A model generated the notes under the pieces. The model was not told where the DNA came from, searched no databases, and saw nothing but the letters and a program-made list of their open reading frames with translations. From NCBI GenBank assembly GCA_019155185.1, contig CM032797.1, positions 10,650,881 to 10,714,880 of the forward strand: a stretch of DNA of 64,000 nucleotides, written 5' to 3'. Positions 1 through 10,401 of the stretch are shown here, piece by piece. Position 1 is the first letter of the stretch, and each line of letters opens with the position of its first letter. The DNA comes from Beaufortia kweichowensis (Eukaryota; Chordata; Actinopteri; Cypriniformes; Gastromyzontidae). Both the position numbers and the translations under genes were made by a program.

Positions 1-70
1 GACTGGGTAAAGCCGCAGTCCTCCTGCTGCAGATATTTTAACTCTACTGGAGCTTTCTGCAACGCTTCAG
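1..70 (+). CDS. npc1: npc1 exon, partial at window edge
   Basis: Encodes 23 codons beginning DWVKPQSSCCR and ending FCNAS, plus one base of a valine codon. Donor GTAAAC starts at 71. It contains two adjacent cysteines and potential N-glycosylation sites (NST, NAS) of the lumenal cysteine-rich domain. The true 5' end of the exon is outside the window. Confidence 0.9.
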
Positions 71-2977
71 GTAAACCATTAGCCAGCAGATCAACAGACC
101 CTGACCTGCACCGCACTGCAGGGACACTGTGAGACCTTTATGCAGGACATTGAGATTTAACACGATCAGTACTGTTTGCACTATTCTTGAAAAGTGATAC
201 GTGCCCTTCGTGAGTCTGTTGCTCATACTCAAAACATTTTCTGTACCCTACTGTTTTTTTTTCTTATTATGGCTGGTCTTTGTGTGATTATTATGTTTAT
301 CATCTCTTTCATCTCAGTGGTGGATAAGACTTGCGTTCACTGCAGGCCTATGACCGCTAGTGGGAAACGAAGGCCTAATGGTACAGACTTCATGCGGTTC
401 CTTCCCATGTTTCTCTCAGACAACCCAAACATCAAGTGTGGAAAAGGGTGAGTTTCAGCTGTTGTGATGAGATTTGTTCTCGGGTTCGGCTTTAGACAGC
501 ACACCCACAGAGAGTCCTACACTTCATTTAAAAGATGTTTATAAGATGGAAGACTGAAAGAAGGAGTCATCCAAATAAAGAACGAATCGATGAAAACAAT
601 ATTAAGGCTGTAGCATTAAATCTTTGAAATTTTCTTTGTAAGGCATTTGGCTGCAAGTAAATTGGAAAGTTTTTGAGCCAGAAAAATTGGTAAAAAATAA
701 TTATTAGTGATATATTAGTTATTAATAACTTATTTGTTTTTATATAGTGGTCATGCTGCATACAGCACTGCTGTTGATTTCAAAGACAACGACACAGATG
801 TCGGTGCCACCTATTTCATGACCTATCACAGCATCCTAAAAACATCAGCCGACTATATCGATGCCATGAGGATGGCGCGAGAGCTTACCGACAACATCAC
901 GCAAGCAATAGGACCAGAGGACAAGAGTTACCGGGTCTTCCCCTACAGGTAAGCTTAACTCTTCTCGATCATGATACTGTATGATTGCATTTTTACAGTG
1001 TCACAAATTTCAGCAAAGCTCTAAATGGCACCTAAATGTACTCTTTGTGTTCTGAAAAATGTGCTGAGTGTGTTTTTACCCAACATATGTTTTGATTGTT
1101 GAAATCATATGCAAAGTTCAGCAAAGCAAAGATCAGCATTGCTAACCCGCTTTCATAAATGGCATTAAAGTTGTGCAAATGTATGATCAACTTTTAAATT
1201 GCTGCAATAACATTTCGGTTAAAAATAAAGAAATATCAAAGAAAAGTCAGAGTTCAAAGTTTTGTTTTTTAAATGGAATGAATGAAACGGTAAGCTTATA
1301 ATAATGTTTTGTTGAGCTTTTGAATACAATTTTTGTATTTGCTATATACAGTATTGATGTGGGTGTGTGTTTATCTCTGTGTACAGTGTGTTCTACGTGT
1401 TCTATGAACAGTACCTCACAATCATCAATGACACAGCCTTTAACCTTGGTGTGTCGCTGGCGGCCATCTTTGTGGTGTCTACGGTGCTGTTGGGCTTTGA
1501 GTTGTGGTCTGCAGTACTGGTGTCCTTCACCATCGCCATGATCCTGATCAACATGTTTGGAGTCATGTGGCTCTGGAACATCAGTCTCAATGCTGTGTCA
1601 TTGGTCAACCTTGTAATGGTGAGTCAATGAATCACAGAAATAGCATTTCCTGGTATTGTTACATTTGTTGTGGCTTTAGCCAGTGTGTTATTTTTAAGGT
1701 AATTTTTAGTACACTTATGATGTTTTGTTAACCGATTTTACATTATTTGATTTAATTGAGTTCTCTTAGTTTTTGTACATTTTTCCCAGAAATAATTGCT
1801 TGAGTACAGCAGCTATGATTTGAATGGGAGATGTTGAATGAGACATTCAGGAGCTGGTGTGAATGAAACATTGTGTTGTGTTTTGCAGAGCTGTGGTATA
1901 TCTGTGGAGTTTTGCAGTCATATCGTCAGAGCTTTCTCTGTCAGCACTAAGGGCTCGAGGGTGGAGCGGGCCGAGGAGGCGCTGGCACATATGGGCAGCT
2001 CTGTGAGGAACATTTTCTTCACTTCTTTACACCTTTAATTGATATACTACAATCTTTAATCATTAACATGGTCTCATTGCTGCCCAGCAAATAAATATCT
2101 GTTAGATTAGTAGGCATGTCTGAAATAACGCTGATCACACATTGTTTTTATTGCAACAGTGACCCCAAAAATGTTCACACTAGACATGTTATTTTTTATC
2201 TAATGATCATTTTTGTTTTGTGGAACATTTAGGTTATTTCACAGTTAACTTTAATATTTCATAGTTAAATTCTAATCTAATCATGACAAACTATATATTG
2301 ATGGAAATTTTTTTATTTTAATGTTATTTTTAAAATACCTACAAAATGTAAAAAAAACTGTTGTTTGGATGTATTGAGTGTATTCTCAATATGTACAGTG
2401 ACAGTTATCAGATTAAGTGCTATTATAGTTTGGTTTAACATTAGTATATGATAAAAGGGTTGTGTGCATATTGTGACTGCTGTATATGAGGCGCATAATG
2501 TAACATAGTCATTGTGTTTAACGTACCGTCTCTATCCTCAGGTGTTCAGTGGAATCACTCTCACTAAATTTGGTGGGATCTTGATTCTTGCCCTGTCCAA
2601 ATCCCAGATCTTCCAGATCTTCTACTTCCGCATGTATCTTGCTATAGTTCTGCTGGGCGCTACTCACGGCCTCATCTTCCTGCCTGTGTTACTTAGTTAT
2701 GCAGGTACATTCACAAAACCTCTTAAAGGGATAGCACACCCAAAAAAAAGTTTATTTTCATTTTTTTTGTAATTAAACCAAATGTTTTGTGTAAATTATT
2801 TTCCTATACAAAAAAGCCTTCGAGTTCAAATGAAAAATAAGAATTGGATTTGGTCACAAGATGTTCCTAAAACCTCTCACTATCTTTGTTTTCACAGGCC
2901 CGTCTGTAAATAAAGCAAAAGTTGTGGCTGCTCACAACAGGCTTATTGGCACAGAACGAGAGCGACTCATCTACTAA
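1..2977 (+). CDS. npc1: npc1 (NPC intracellular cholesterol transporter 1), 3' part of gene, 7 coding exons
   Basis: Coding exons are 1-70 (cut by the window edge), 318-447, 748-948, 1387-1618, 1889-2002, 2542-2704 and 2898-2977. All internal junctions are GT-AG and keep one frame, giving the C-terminal 329 residues. NPC1 is a polytopic protein of the late endosome/lysosome membrane that exports cholesterol received from NPC2. Residues at the start (DWVKPQSSCC, then NAS) match the cysteine-rich lumenal domain. Exons 4 to 6 encode the last five membrane segments, with family blocks such as YVFYEQYLTI, NMFGVMWLW, LNAVSLVNLVM, SCGISVEFCSH and GSRVERAEEALAHMG. The tail RERLIY is a dileucine-type lysosomal sorting signal. 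The SCGISVEFCSH block and this tail favour NPC1 over NPC1L1. The gene converges with cables1. The 5' two-thirds lie outside the window. Confidence 0.97.
318..447 (+). CDS. npc1: npc1 exon, cysteine-rich lumenal loop
   Basis: Acceptor CTCAG ends at 317 and the donor GTGAGT starts at 448. It encodes VVDKTCVHCRPM, then DFMRFLPMFLSDNP and IKCGKG, the conserved cysteine-rich lumenal region of NPC1. It enters with one base carried over and leaves with two. Confidence 0.95.
748..948 (+). CDS. npc1: npc1 exon, lumenal domain
   Basis: Acceptor TATAG ends at 747, donor GTAAGC starts at 949. It encodes GHAAYSTAV, VGATYFMTYHSILKTSADY and YRVFPY. The stretch between them (FKDNDTDV and RMARELTDNIT) is the more variable part in the family. 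Confidence 0.95.
1387..1618 (+). CDS. npc1: npc1 exon, transmembrane segments
   Basis: Acceptor GTACAG ends at 1386, donor GTGAGT starts at 1619, phase 0 out. It encodes VFYVFYEQYLTI followed by two hydrophobic spans (LGVSLAAIFVVSTVLLG and ILINMFGVMWLW) and the start of a third (LNAVSLVNLVM). Confidence 0.96.
1889..2002 (+). CDS. npc1: npc1 exon, SCGISVEFCSH block
   Basis: An exact 38-codon exon, phase 0 on both sides. Acceptor TTGCAG ends at 1888, donor GTGAGG starts at 2003. It encodes SCGISVEFCSH and GSRVERAEEALAHMGSS, among the most conserved blocks of NPC1-like RND permeases. Confidence 0.97.
2230..2450. repeat. Interspersed repeat copy A, shared with 44360-44660
   Basis: Within an npc1 intron. 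The string TTAATATTTCATAG, then TCTAATCTAATCATGA, then CTATATATTGAT, and further on CAGTGACAG and TATAGTTT occur in the same order near 44375-44655. Copies differ by many substitutions and indels, which suggests an old dispersed family. Family name not recognised. Confidence 0.55.
2542..2704 (+). CDS. npc1: npc1 exon, last two transmembrane segments
   Basis: Acceptor CCTCAG ends at 2541, donor GTACAT starts at 2705. It encodes VFSGITLTKFGG, KSQIFQIFYFRMYL and LGATHGLIFLPVLLSY, the last two membrane spans. The intron that follows holds the start of a common cyprinid repeat at about 2728. Confidence 0.96.
2727..2790 (+). repeat. Fragment of the cyprinid AAAGGGATAG-type foldback repeat in the last npc1 intron
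   Basis: CTTAAAGGGATAG then CACCCAAAAAAAAG and TTTTCATTTT match, from memory, the end of a very common fish MITE that begins TTAAAGGGATAGTTCACCC. Only one end is seen before the next exon at 2898. The 65-base extent is approximate. Confidence 0.55.
2898..2977 (+). CDS. npc1: npc1 last coding exon with stop
   Basis: Acceptor TCACAG ends at 2897 and the stop codon TAA is 2975-2977. It encodes GPSVNKAK, a variable linker VVAAHNRLIG, then TERERLIY. The acidic-plus-dileucine form ERERLI replaces the LLNF ending of the human protein but keeps a [DE]xxxL[LI] pattern. Confidence 0.95.
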
Positions 2978-4100
2978 AAGTCTGGAGGAATTGAACCACT
3001 GTGAACTTTGGAAAAACGCTATCTTTGCATCCTCTCATTTACATGTTACTTGCATAGTAACTGACTGACCTCAGGACCCCCCCGTCCCCTGTATGGTGTA
3101 CCAGAAAGCCTTTTTCCACAGCATTTCTCCTCACCGTGGACTTCGCTGTGTGTTTATTTGTTCATACAGTAATTCCTCAGAAGAACACACTTAGAAAAGC
3201 CATTCAGTATTGAAGCAGTGCAGTAAGGACAGTTTGTATGTGGAAGAGGCTGCAGTCATTTTCACAAGTGGACTAAACTCAAGTACACACTCTAACCACA
3301 TACTACACTGCAGGCATTGTGTAAACTGGTCAGAAAAACATCATTTTTTGTTATTTTGTTTTGTATGGTTTGAATGTTTATGTAAAATTTAAGACTAATC
3401 TTTTTATTTATTTGTATGAATAATTTTTCCTTTTTGTTTGTCTTATTTCACTTAATTACTGTCAGTCACAAATAATGAAGGAACCGTCAAGCTCGACAAT
3501 GAGCCGCAATAGACAATCTCTTGATGATTTATTGTGATGCGATGATAAGAATGACATGTTACACAAACTCTTCGTTGGATACTGCTAGCACTAGTTTAAC
3601 CGTGTGGTTTTCAGGCAGTAAAAACTCTTAGATAGTCTTAGATGATTAACCAAATTGGGAAAATGGGTTTCAATGGGACAAATAATAAACTGTACGTTTT
3701 TTAAATGTTTACTGATAAACTTGTGTTGTGCTGCATTAATCAGCATTGAAATGCTGAGAAAGGGAGAGCTAGCATTAATATAACAAACATTAAACAAACA
3801 TTCCTGTAGTTTGCCTGGACATTAAGATACTAACGGACACTGTAGCTTTGCTACCTAACATGTCTATTACCTCAAAATGGAGTTGAGTGTAACACTATTA
3901 CATATATTTTTTCATACAAAACCTGAGGCTTTATTATGTTTGCACACACAACTAAATAATTTAGGGAGATATGTTGGTTAAAAAAAGAAATAACTTTTTC
4001 ATGAACAATTTTGTGTGAAACAATGTTTGTGTGCTTTTCTTGGTGGATAACACAGACCTTAATTTTGACATTTTTAATAAAATATATGTACTAATTTGTC
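2978..4100 (+). other. npc1: npc1 3' UTR (probable)
   Basis: Runs from the stop codon to a probable cleavage zone 15 to 25 bases past an AATAAA at 4076-4081, the best-placed polyadenylation signal before the transposon at 4184. It includes a C-rich run near 3078 and is otherwise AT-rich with no long open frame. The exact end is inferred. Confidence 0.5.
4076..4081 (+). terminator. npc1: Candidate npc1 polyadenylation signal AATAAA
   Basis: Canonical hexamer about 1.1 kb after the npc1 stop codon and about 100 bases before a Tc1-derived element. Usage cannot be shown from sequence alone. Confidence 0.4.
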
Positions 4101-4183
4101 ATTAATTTTTCCCTATTTGTTCAATTACTGGGAAATTATACTAATTTTTAAAAAGTTTATACTGGGAGTTCTGTTAAGAGTTA

Positions 4184-5140
4184 TAGAGTACCAGTCAAAA
4201 GTTTGGAAACTCACTATTGTTACCACATATCAGAATAGTAGTCATCAAAACCATGAAATTATGGAACCTCAATGTAAAAAATCATGGTGAAAAAAGTCCT
4301 TCTATTTCTTCCTGAAGCTAGGCCTAAAGATTTTCGTCTTTAAAAAATTATTAATCTTCAAAAAAAGTTTATTTAAAAATCTTTTTACATTTTTTATCTT
4401 CAATTTTTTTCTACATTTTTTTATCTTCACCTGGTGGTCAAAACTACATGCTAATTGTTATCTAGCAAACAAAAAAATTCTATGGTGTGGATTCTTTGAG
4501 AAAAAAATTCTTCGAAGTTAAAAAAAACATTTGAAGAAATTTTCTTAAAGATAAAACTTGAAGAAAAAAATTTTTGAAGAAAAAAATTGAAGGTAAAAAA
4601 TCTTGAAGAGAAAACATTTTATTAAAGATGGAAAAAAAGAATCTTCAAAAAAAAAAAATTCCCCATCTTCAAAAAAATCTTTTCCTCTTCAAGTTTTTTA
4701 TCTTCAGTTTTTTCATCTTCAAAAAAATTGTCCTCAAAAAAATGCTTGATTTTTTTTATTTCATCTTCAATAGAGGTTTTTTCTCTTCAAGAGTCCACAA
4801 CCTAGAATTTTGTTGTTTGCTAGATTAGTATGTAGTGCCAATTTTGACCACCAGGTGTCACTATCAGTACGAATGAAATCTTGTGGTCACTACATGCTAA
4901 TTGTTAGCTAGCAAGCAAAAAATTAAGAGTAAAAAAAATTTTAAGAAAATAATGTAAAGATGAAAATTCATTTGAAGAGAAAAAATTGTTTTCAAGAAAA
5001 AAAAGAAAAAAAATAAACAAGCAAGGAATATAATGGGCTCCAGGAAGGAATATAAGGAAACGTAATTTCAGACATTGAAATGCACACATTCAGATTAAAA
5101 GATTTTTGTCAATTGTTCTAAACTTTTTGCTGGTACTGTA
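4184..5140. mobile_element. Non-autonomous Tc1/mariner-type element with a large internal foldback
   Basis: The left end TAGAGTACCAGTCAAAAG and the reverse complement of the right end, TACAGTACCAGCAAAAAG, form imperfect terminal inverted repeats of about 26 bases. Each is flanked by or ends in TA, the Tc1 target. The left 100 bases (GTCAAAAGTTTGGAAAC, then AGAATAGTAGTCATCAAAAC and CCATGAAATTATGGAA) match my memory of a widespread fish Tc1 terminal repeat. No transposase frame is present. The interior is A/T-rich with TCTTCAAAAAA-type motifs on one side and TTGAAGAAAAAA-type motifs on the other, so much of it can fold back. Inside are inverted copies of a 64-base unit (4428-4491 and 4793-4857) and a third copy at 4884-4923. 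Confidence 0.75.
4428..4857. repeat. Inverted repeat pair of a ~64-base unit inside the Tc1-type element
   Basis: Arm 1 at 4428-4491 begins CACCTGGTGGTCAAAA and continues CTACATGCTAATTGTTA and CTAGCAAAC. Arm 2 at 4793-4857 is its reverse complement, ending TTTTGACCACCAGGTG. Between the arms lie A-runs with CTTC or GAAG spacers. A further copy in arm 1 orientation (TGGTCACTACATGCTAATTG) is at 4884-4923. Confidence 0.75.
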
Positions 5141-8100
5141 CATAAACTTGTGGCAAATAAACTTCTCCACTTTTGGTAATAACCATATGGTGGCGCCAGA
5201 GACTCTTTTACTATGTGCCATTCACATTTATATGAATCAGGTCTATGCACAGATTCACCTGATTTTACAGTACGTCTGTGAATATATTATTCTGTATAGT
5301 TTATTAACGTTATGTCAAGCTTTAAAGATGTTATGACACAGAAACTTCTAAAGTATCATTTTGTTATGCACACAGTCAAGAGCTTTATGTTAAAACAAAC
5401 ACGATGACAATCCTGATGACAGACTTTTATGATACCCTTGAGTATTTCTGTACAAAGCTACAGCGCTGCCTGACCTGACAGCCTCAAGAATAGCTGCCAA
5501 GTCATCATTTATTAATATGTTTCTATCTTGCCCCATGTGGTGGAGAGACAATGAAATATTGATTTCTTCTGGTTTGGGCAGGCACTGAAGATATGGTCCC
5601 CCTATTTATGTAAGCTCTTTGGCATGTCCTTTCTGAAACCTCCTCTTGATAGCGCTAGTAGAAAAAGAATCAGATTTTTAGCTCATGTTAACCTCAGTTG
5701 ATGTAGTTTTTACAAGGAGCTGTTAGATGAGTTTATGATACAGAAGTGAGGAGAAGTGTTTGTGGAGATGGGATGTAGGAGTCTCCGGCCACCCACCATC
5801 TAACCTTTTACAATTTTAAGACCTGAAAGTTCTCTAAAATGTCTGAAATTTGTACACAGTTGAGATTGCAAAAACAAACATTGTTTCTTCTGCAACTGAT
5901 TGTTTTATGGATGGTTTTAGTGGCACTCTAGGGGTTAAAGGAGAGCAGAGCCATAAATTTCACCACTACTGCATAAGCTGATTATATAAATGTTCCTCAT
6001 GCACAGGCAATGTTCAGCAATCACACCCATCTTCTTAAGAACATCTACTGTATGCTATTAATCTTTATATAGTGCCGTGCCCAATGCTTTTAAAGTTAAT
6101 ATGTACACATGTGTTTGTTATGGATTATTGGCCATATCAAACAGTGAAAAATAAAATGTCAACAATTTTAGATTTTTACCAGAAAACATTCTTGCAGTAA
6201 AGTTGAGTTATACTTAGTTATTTTATCAACATAATGAGTTATTGCTTGTTTAAAATGTTTAAAACAGAAAAAAATGTTCTGTAAGCTGGGATATATTGCT
6301 TGTTTATACTCACAATTCTTTTTATATCCTGTAATTGAAAACCAAACAGCAAACCATCCTTGTTTATTTGTTTTCCTCTTCTACAAGCCTCTTAAATTGA
6401 ATTTAAAATTGAATTAAGCACCTGTGATGTGCAGGCCAATCGATTTCAGGTGACCATTAATAAATAAGTGCCAGGAATTCTGTGTCGACTAATACGTCAC
6501 TGGTTCACAGTTACTGGGGTCATTTGACATGAGAACAGGCCCTGAGTGAAGCGCAAGGAATTAGATAGCCGATAAAATAACCTCATCTCAAGTGCCGGAG
6601 GACAGGATCAGATTCATTGGCTCATCTGCAGTGCTTGGAACCGAGTGTGTCATTTCATTCAGAGCCACCTTTGGCCAAACCTCCCAATGCCACATTTAAT
6701 TAGGCCCATTCAAAATGGTTTCAGCCACTTCCTTGTTTACAAACTGCCTCATAATGGCACATGGAGCGGAACCAAGTGGGTAAAACTGAGTCACTGGAGC
6801 AAGAGCGCAACCTCAGCCAAAATTTCAAAAGGAAAAGCAACGGGAGCGCAACGCATACTTTGACGATTTACACATATTTCTCCACAAAGAGAAAGGCCGA
6901 TGTGCGTCCAGGAAAGATTCAGGAATTTCAGTTCAGGAAAGAGCTTTTATTGCGAGCTGAAGGGGGAATTAGTTAGTGAATGGGGAGGGCTAAGCTACGT
7001 ACACTGTGTCCACGGTCAGGCCCTCGTGTTTGTTTTCAGCGCTGCGTGACGCTGGTGTGACCGGCCTTGTTTACCTTGGAACAGTGTCAGAATTTTCTCA
7101 CTGCTCGAAAGCTTCTCTGTCGATTGCATCAGAGCCACGGGAGCAGTTTCAGGGCCTGCTGCTCTTAAGATATAATTATACAGGCATATTTGTAATTAAA
7201 ATAAGAATTGTATTTTCTTTTACAACCTAAGGTTTGAAACAGAGGCCAGTAACGGTCCTTTAAGTTACAATGGTGTGAAGGCGTGCATGTTGAAACAGGT
7301 TTGGATAAAGCATGTCGAATCTCAGTAATTCTGATCTATCTGGCAAAGATTTGGTATTTTCAGATAATAAAAAAACAGCAAAATCATACCTTTGGCTGAT
7401 CTCTACAGTATGCAGTTCAAAAATCAATCTGCCCATAATGAACAGTGCAGAGTTTGTAAATAATCAACATAATCTTTGTAATATGAATCAAAAACATCTC
7501 GTCATAATAAATAGTGTCTACTTTTCCTTTTTTCATAAACAAAAACATTGGGATTATTCTCTGTTTTGCACTGTACTCATAATATCAGTGATGTTTATCA
7601 AACTGTGCAGTTAAAATTACAAGTCAAGTGTAAAGGGTGTGTCTGAAGAACCAGATGAAACATGAAGAACATGTACTGTTGCATTGCTTGATCAGGTCAC
7701 TGAGAAAAAATGACTAAAGTGGGGGAAGTGCTGTGAGAAATACAAAACTTAAAACAATGGTAGTCCAGACTTGTAAGGGAAGAGAAGGAAACATAAAATA
7801 CAAGGTTAATAAAAATGTATGTTTAAAAGATGCATCTAAAGGCTCATAAGCCCATTCATAACATAGTTCAGATTTACACAGGGTGCACAAGGTTTTTGTG
7901 TAAACCTCTATAGGCCATTTCTTTTTTTGGGTCAGTTACTGTCATTGCAGAGCAACAGATTAAAAAGAATCATGTGCAAGAAAGTTAGTAAAACGATCTG
8001 CATGTTTATAGCTGCACATCTGGTTTCACGGCACATATATTTATTGGTAATTTTATTACTCCCTTCAGTATTCAGGTACAATGTATTTGCCAAGGATTTG

Positions 8101-8700
8101 TGTACTTGTCTTGAGCTTTTAGTCTTAGTTAAAGGGCAACTGCTGTTCTTTCCCCCCTTCTAGTAACTGGGAGTCTGAGCTAATACTAATAAGCAACTGG
8201 GAGGTAAATAATAACAACCTGATTTGTCCTATGAATCAGCAGACAGTGACCCACAGAGGAAAACGGGTTGTCCAGTCTAGTGTTTTCCTGTTTTGAGTAT
8301 GTGTAAACTTCAAGGAAGTTTCAGGAAGTATCTGGAAAGATTGAAATTTTTTGAAGTCTTTGTTCATCTAGATGCCAAAAGATGGGAGTTTGCTAATGGT
8401 TAATTCTTTAAAAATACTGACGCTTCGAGTACCTCACAAAGTTATTAAAATATGAAATTTAGTTCATGCATTCTTTATAGGTAAAATTACAAAAGTCAAA
8501 GTATGAGTCACAAAAATGTCAAAATGTATCTTTTTAATTGAACAAGCAAAGCAGCATATTTACACAAATGTTTTTCCATTTACAAACGTTGCATCGGTTT
8601 TGGGCATCCCAGTTACTTGCTAACAAATCCTAAAGTGCATTTCAAAAGGCCAAATCTTATTCGCAATTACTTTTGTCACATTCTAAGCATTACTAATCTT
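5141..8700. other. Intergenic region between npc1 and cables1 3' ends
   Basis: No open frame here resembles a protein I know, and no splice-flanked coding blocks stand out. It is AT-rich with a more complex stretch at 6470-7170. The human genes that lie between CABLES1 and NPC1 (TMEM241, RIOK3, RMC1) are not seen. Confidence 0.6.
6470..7170. promoter_or_regulatory. Candidate conserved non-coding segment between npc1 and cables1
   Basis: Higher GC and sequence complexity than both flanks, without simple repeats, and not coding in any frame I recognise. It contains forkhead-like GTTTAC strings (near 6736 and 7067), a TTTAATTAGG homeodomain-like core near 6696, and dyads such as TTTGGCCAAA. The call rests on texture only. 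Confidence 0.25.
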
Positions 8701-8734
8701 ACAACGCAAATTTTCCATTGCTGTTCATTTCCTT

Positions 8735-10260
8735 CTGTCATGGATAGTTCAAAAGTCATTTATTATGCCTCAGTCAACAACTGTTGCTTATAACTGATTC
8801 ATGAAACCGAGTAGTGCATAGTGAACATAACACACTTTACACGTACGTTTTGAAAAACAGACGGATGAATGTAGTAACACAGAGTCTGTAAGACAAATCC
8901 AGTTTACACAAAAATCTGTACCACCAACTGTGATACAAAAAAATAAAACGAAAACTGATTCAAAACAATCTTCAAATCAAACAAATTTTAAGTCAAAAGC
9001 GTGACTGACATAGTTCTTAACACTGCTTTGGTGTGCATGCATTAGTCAACACCGTAGCATATTAGTCATATAGATGACCTTTCCACTCTGTTGTTCCCAT
9101 TTAGGCAACACAGTTAGCGTTGATTATCAGCGATATGACCTGATGTTGCTTCATATAGTGCAGCACTACAAATGTGCTCATAATTCACTCTAACATAGAG
9201 CACCGACACATTAACCATGAGTGCAGCAAGCCACACCACAACATTGTCTAAATCAACACACAAGAGTAGAAAAAAAACGTTCGAGTGGGACGTAAATGTG
9301 CCCCTTAAGTACTGTATAAAACTCCCAAAGACGCAGCTATCATCAACTACAACACGTTTCGCTTGGTGGTTACGGAAAAAGGGAATGCTGGTTAAAATGA
9401 ATGTAAATGAAGGAATGAGATGAAGACCCCTCCACCTAGAGCTTCTGTAGGTGCCATACAGGTCTGCCATACCCAAAAGTGCACTTGTAGTACGCAAGAG
9501 AAAAGCTCAGCAAAGAACAGTCACTTACTTAAGGCTTTCAACCAAGAGATCAAGTGCAGAGAAAATCATCAGACTTGGCAGAGTTTCATATTTTGGGATG
9601 AAGGAGTTCTGAATGAGAAACTACAGAAATACTGTAATCTGTGGAAATAACTGCAAACTCAAATAGCCCATTATTTTCAAAACAGGAAAAACAAAAAATG
9701 ATCATCTTGTGTCTTTCCAAAATTGTATGCTGCTTTCATTTCCCTGGAACACAAAAAAATTCTAAAAATAAGGGACCAGGTCTGTCAAACTGCAAAAAGG
9801 AAAGAAAAAGGTGAAGTTACCCAACAAGAGTCATATTATTGAACAGTTCAACTGTGGTTTCATGAAGAATCTGCATGTAAAGATAAAGATTTTTCAAAAA
9901 CCTTTTCCAAAAATTTCTCTTTTTGTTTCAACTAAAAGAAAAACAAACAGCATACAAGTCTGAAATGCTACTGGGGCCTTAACATTTAGCCTAACCCCGT
10001 AAGCTGGAAAAATAAAACGAAATGATTTAAAATGAAGTCCAGGAAAAAAGTTACTTTAAAAAGTAGCTTTTAAAGGTAAAAACAAATAGTCAATATAAAG
10101 TTGTCACTTTGGCTGAAAAAAAGTCTTTGAAGACAGTGGAATAGTGTCTTAATTCCAACATCAGCAGATGATTGTGGACGTTGGCAATGTGCATAGGGCT
10201 GAGGAAATCTTGGATGAATAGATCAGGAGAGAAGTAAGACTCCCCTGATGGGGGCTTTCG
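8735..10260 (-). other. cables1: cables1 3' UTR (probable)
   Basis: Lies directly after the cables1 stop codon (10261-10263). A candidate polyadenylation signal AATAAA on the minus strand is TTTATT at 8759-8764. A 127-codon open frame on the minus strand (9114-9497) falls within it; it resembles no family I know and is treated as chance. The extent is inferred. Confidence 0.4.
8759..8764 (-). terminator. cables1: Candidate cables1 polyadenylation signal
   Basis: Minus-strand AATAAA about 1.5 kb beyond the cables1 stop codon. Other TTTATT strings lie near 8037 and 8051, so the choice is uncertain. Confidence 0.3.
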
Positions 10261-10401
10261 CTAGGAGTTTTGCAGGAGGCGTCTATAATGGGGCATGACC
10301 TCGTGATCTGGGAGATGCAGGTTGAACTCTAGAGCCACCAGAACAGGGAACTCGAAGGCGATCAGCTCTCGCCGGTTCACCCTAAACCTCTCCTCCAGTT
10401 T
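10261..10401 (-). CDS. cables1: cables1 exon 10 with stop codon
   Basis: 141 bases, 46 codons plus TAG at 10261-10263: KLEERFRVNRRELIAFEFPV, LVALEFNLHLPDHEVMPHYR and RLLQNS. The end matches the human C terminus (RRLVQSS) closely. Acceptor ATCCAG. Confidence 0.96.
   Translation of the reverse strand, partial: KLEERFRVNRRELIAFEFPVLVALEFNLHLPDHEVMPHYRRLLQNS

Noticed and set aside
9114..9497. A 127-codon minus-strand ORF below cables1
   Set aside because: It falls in the presumed 3' UTR, has no recognisable domain, and its length is possible by chance.
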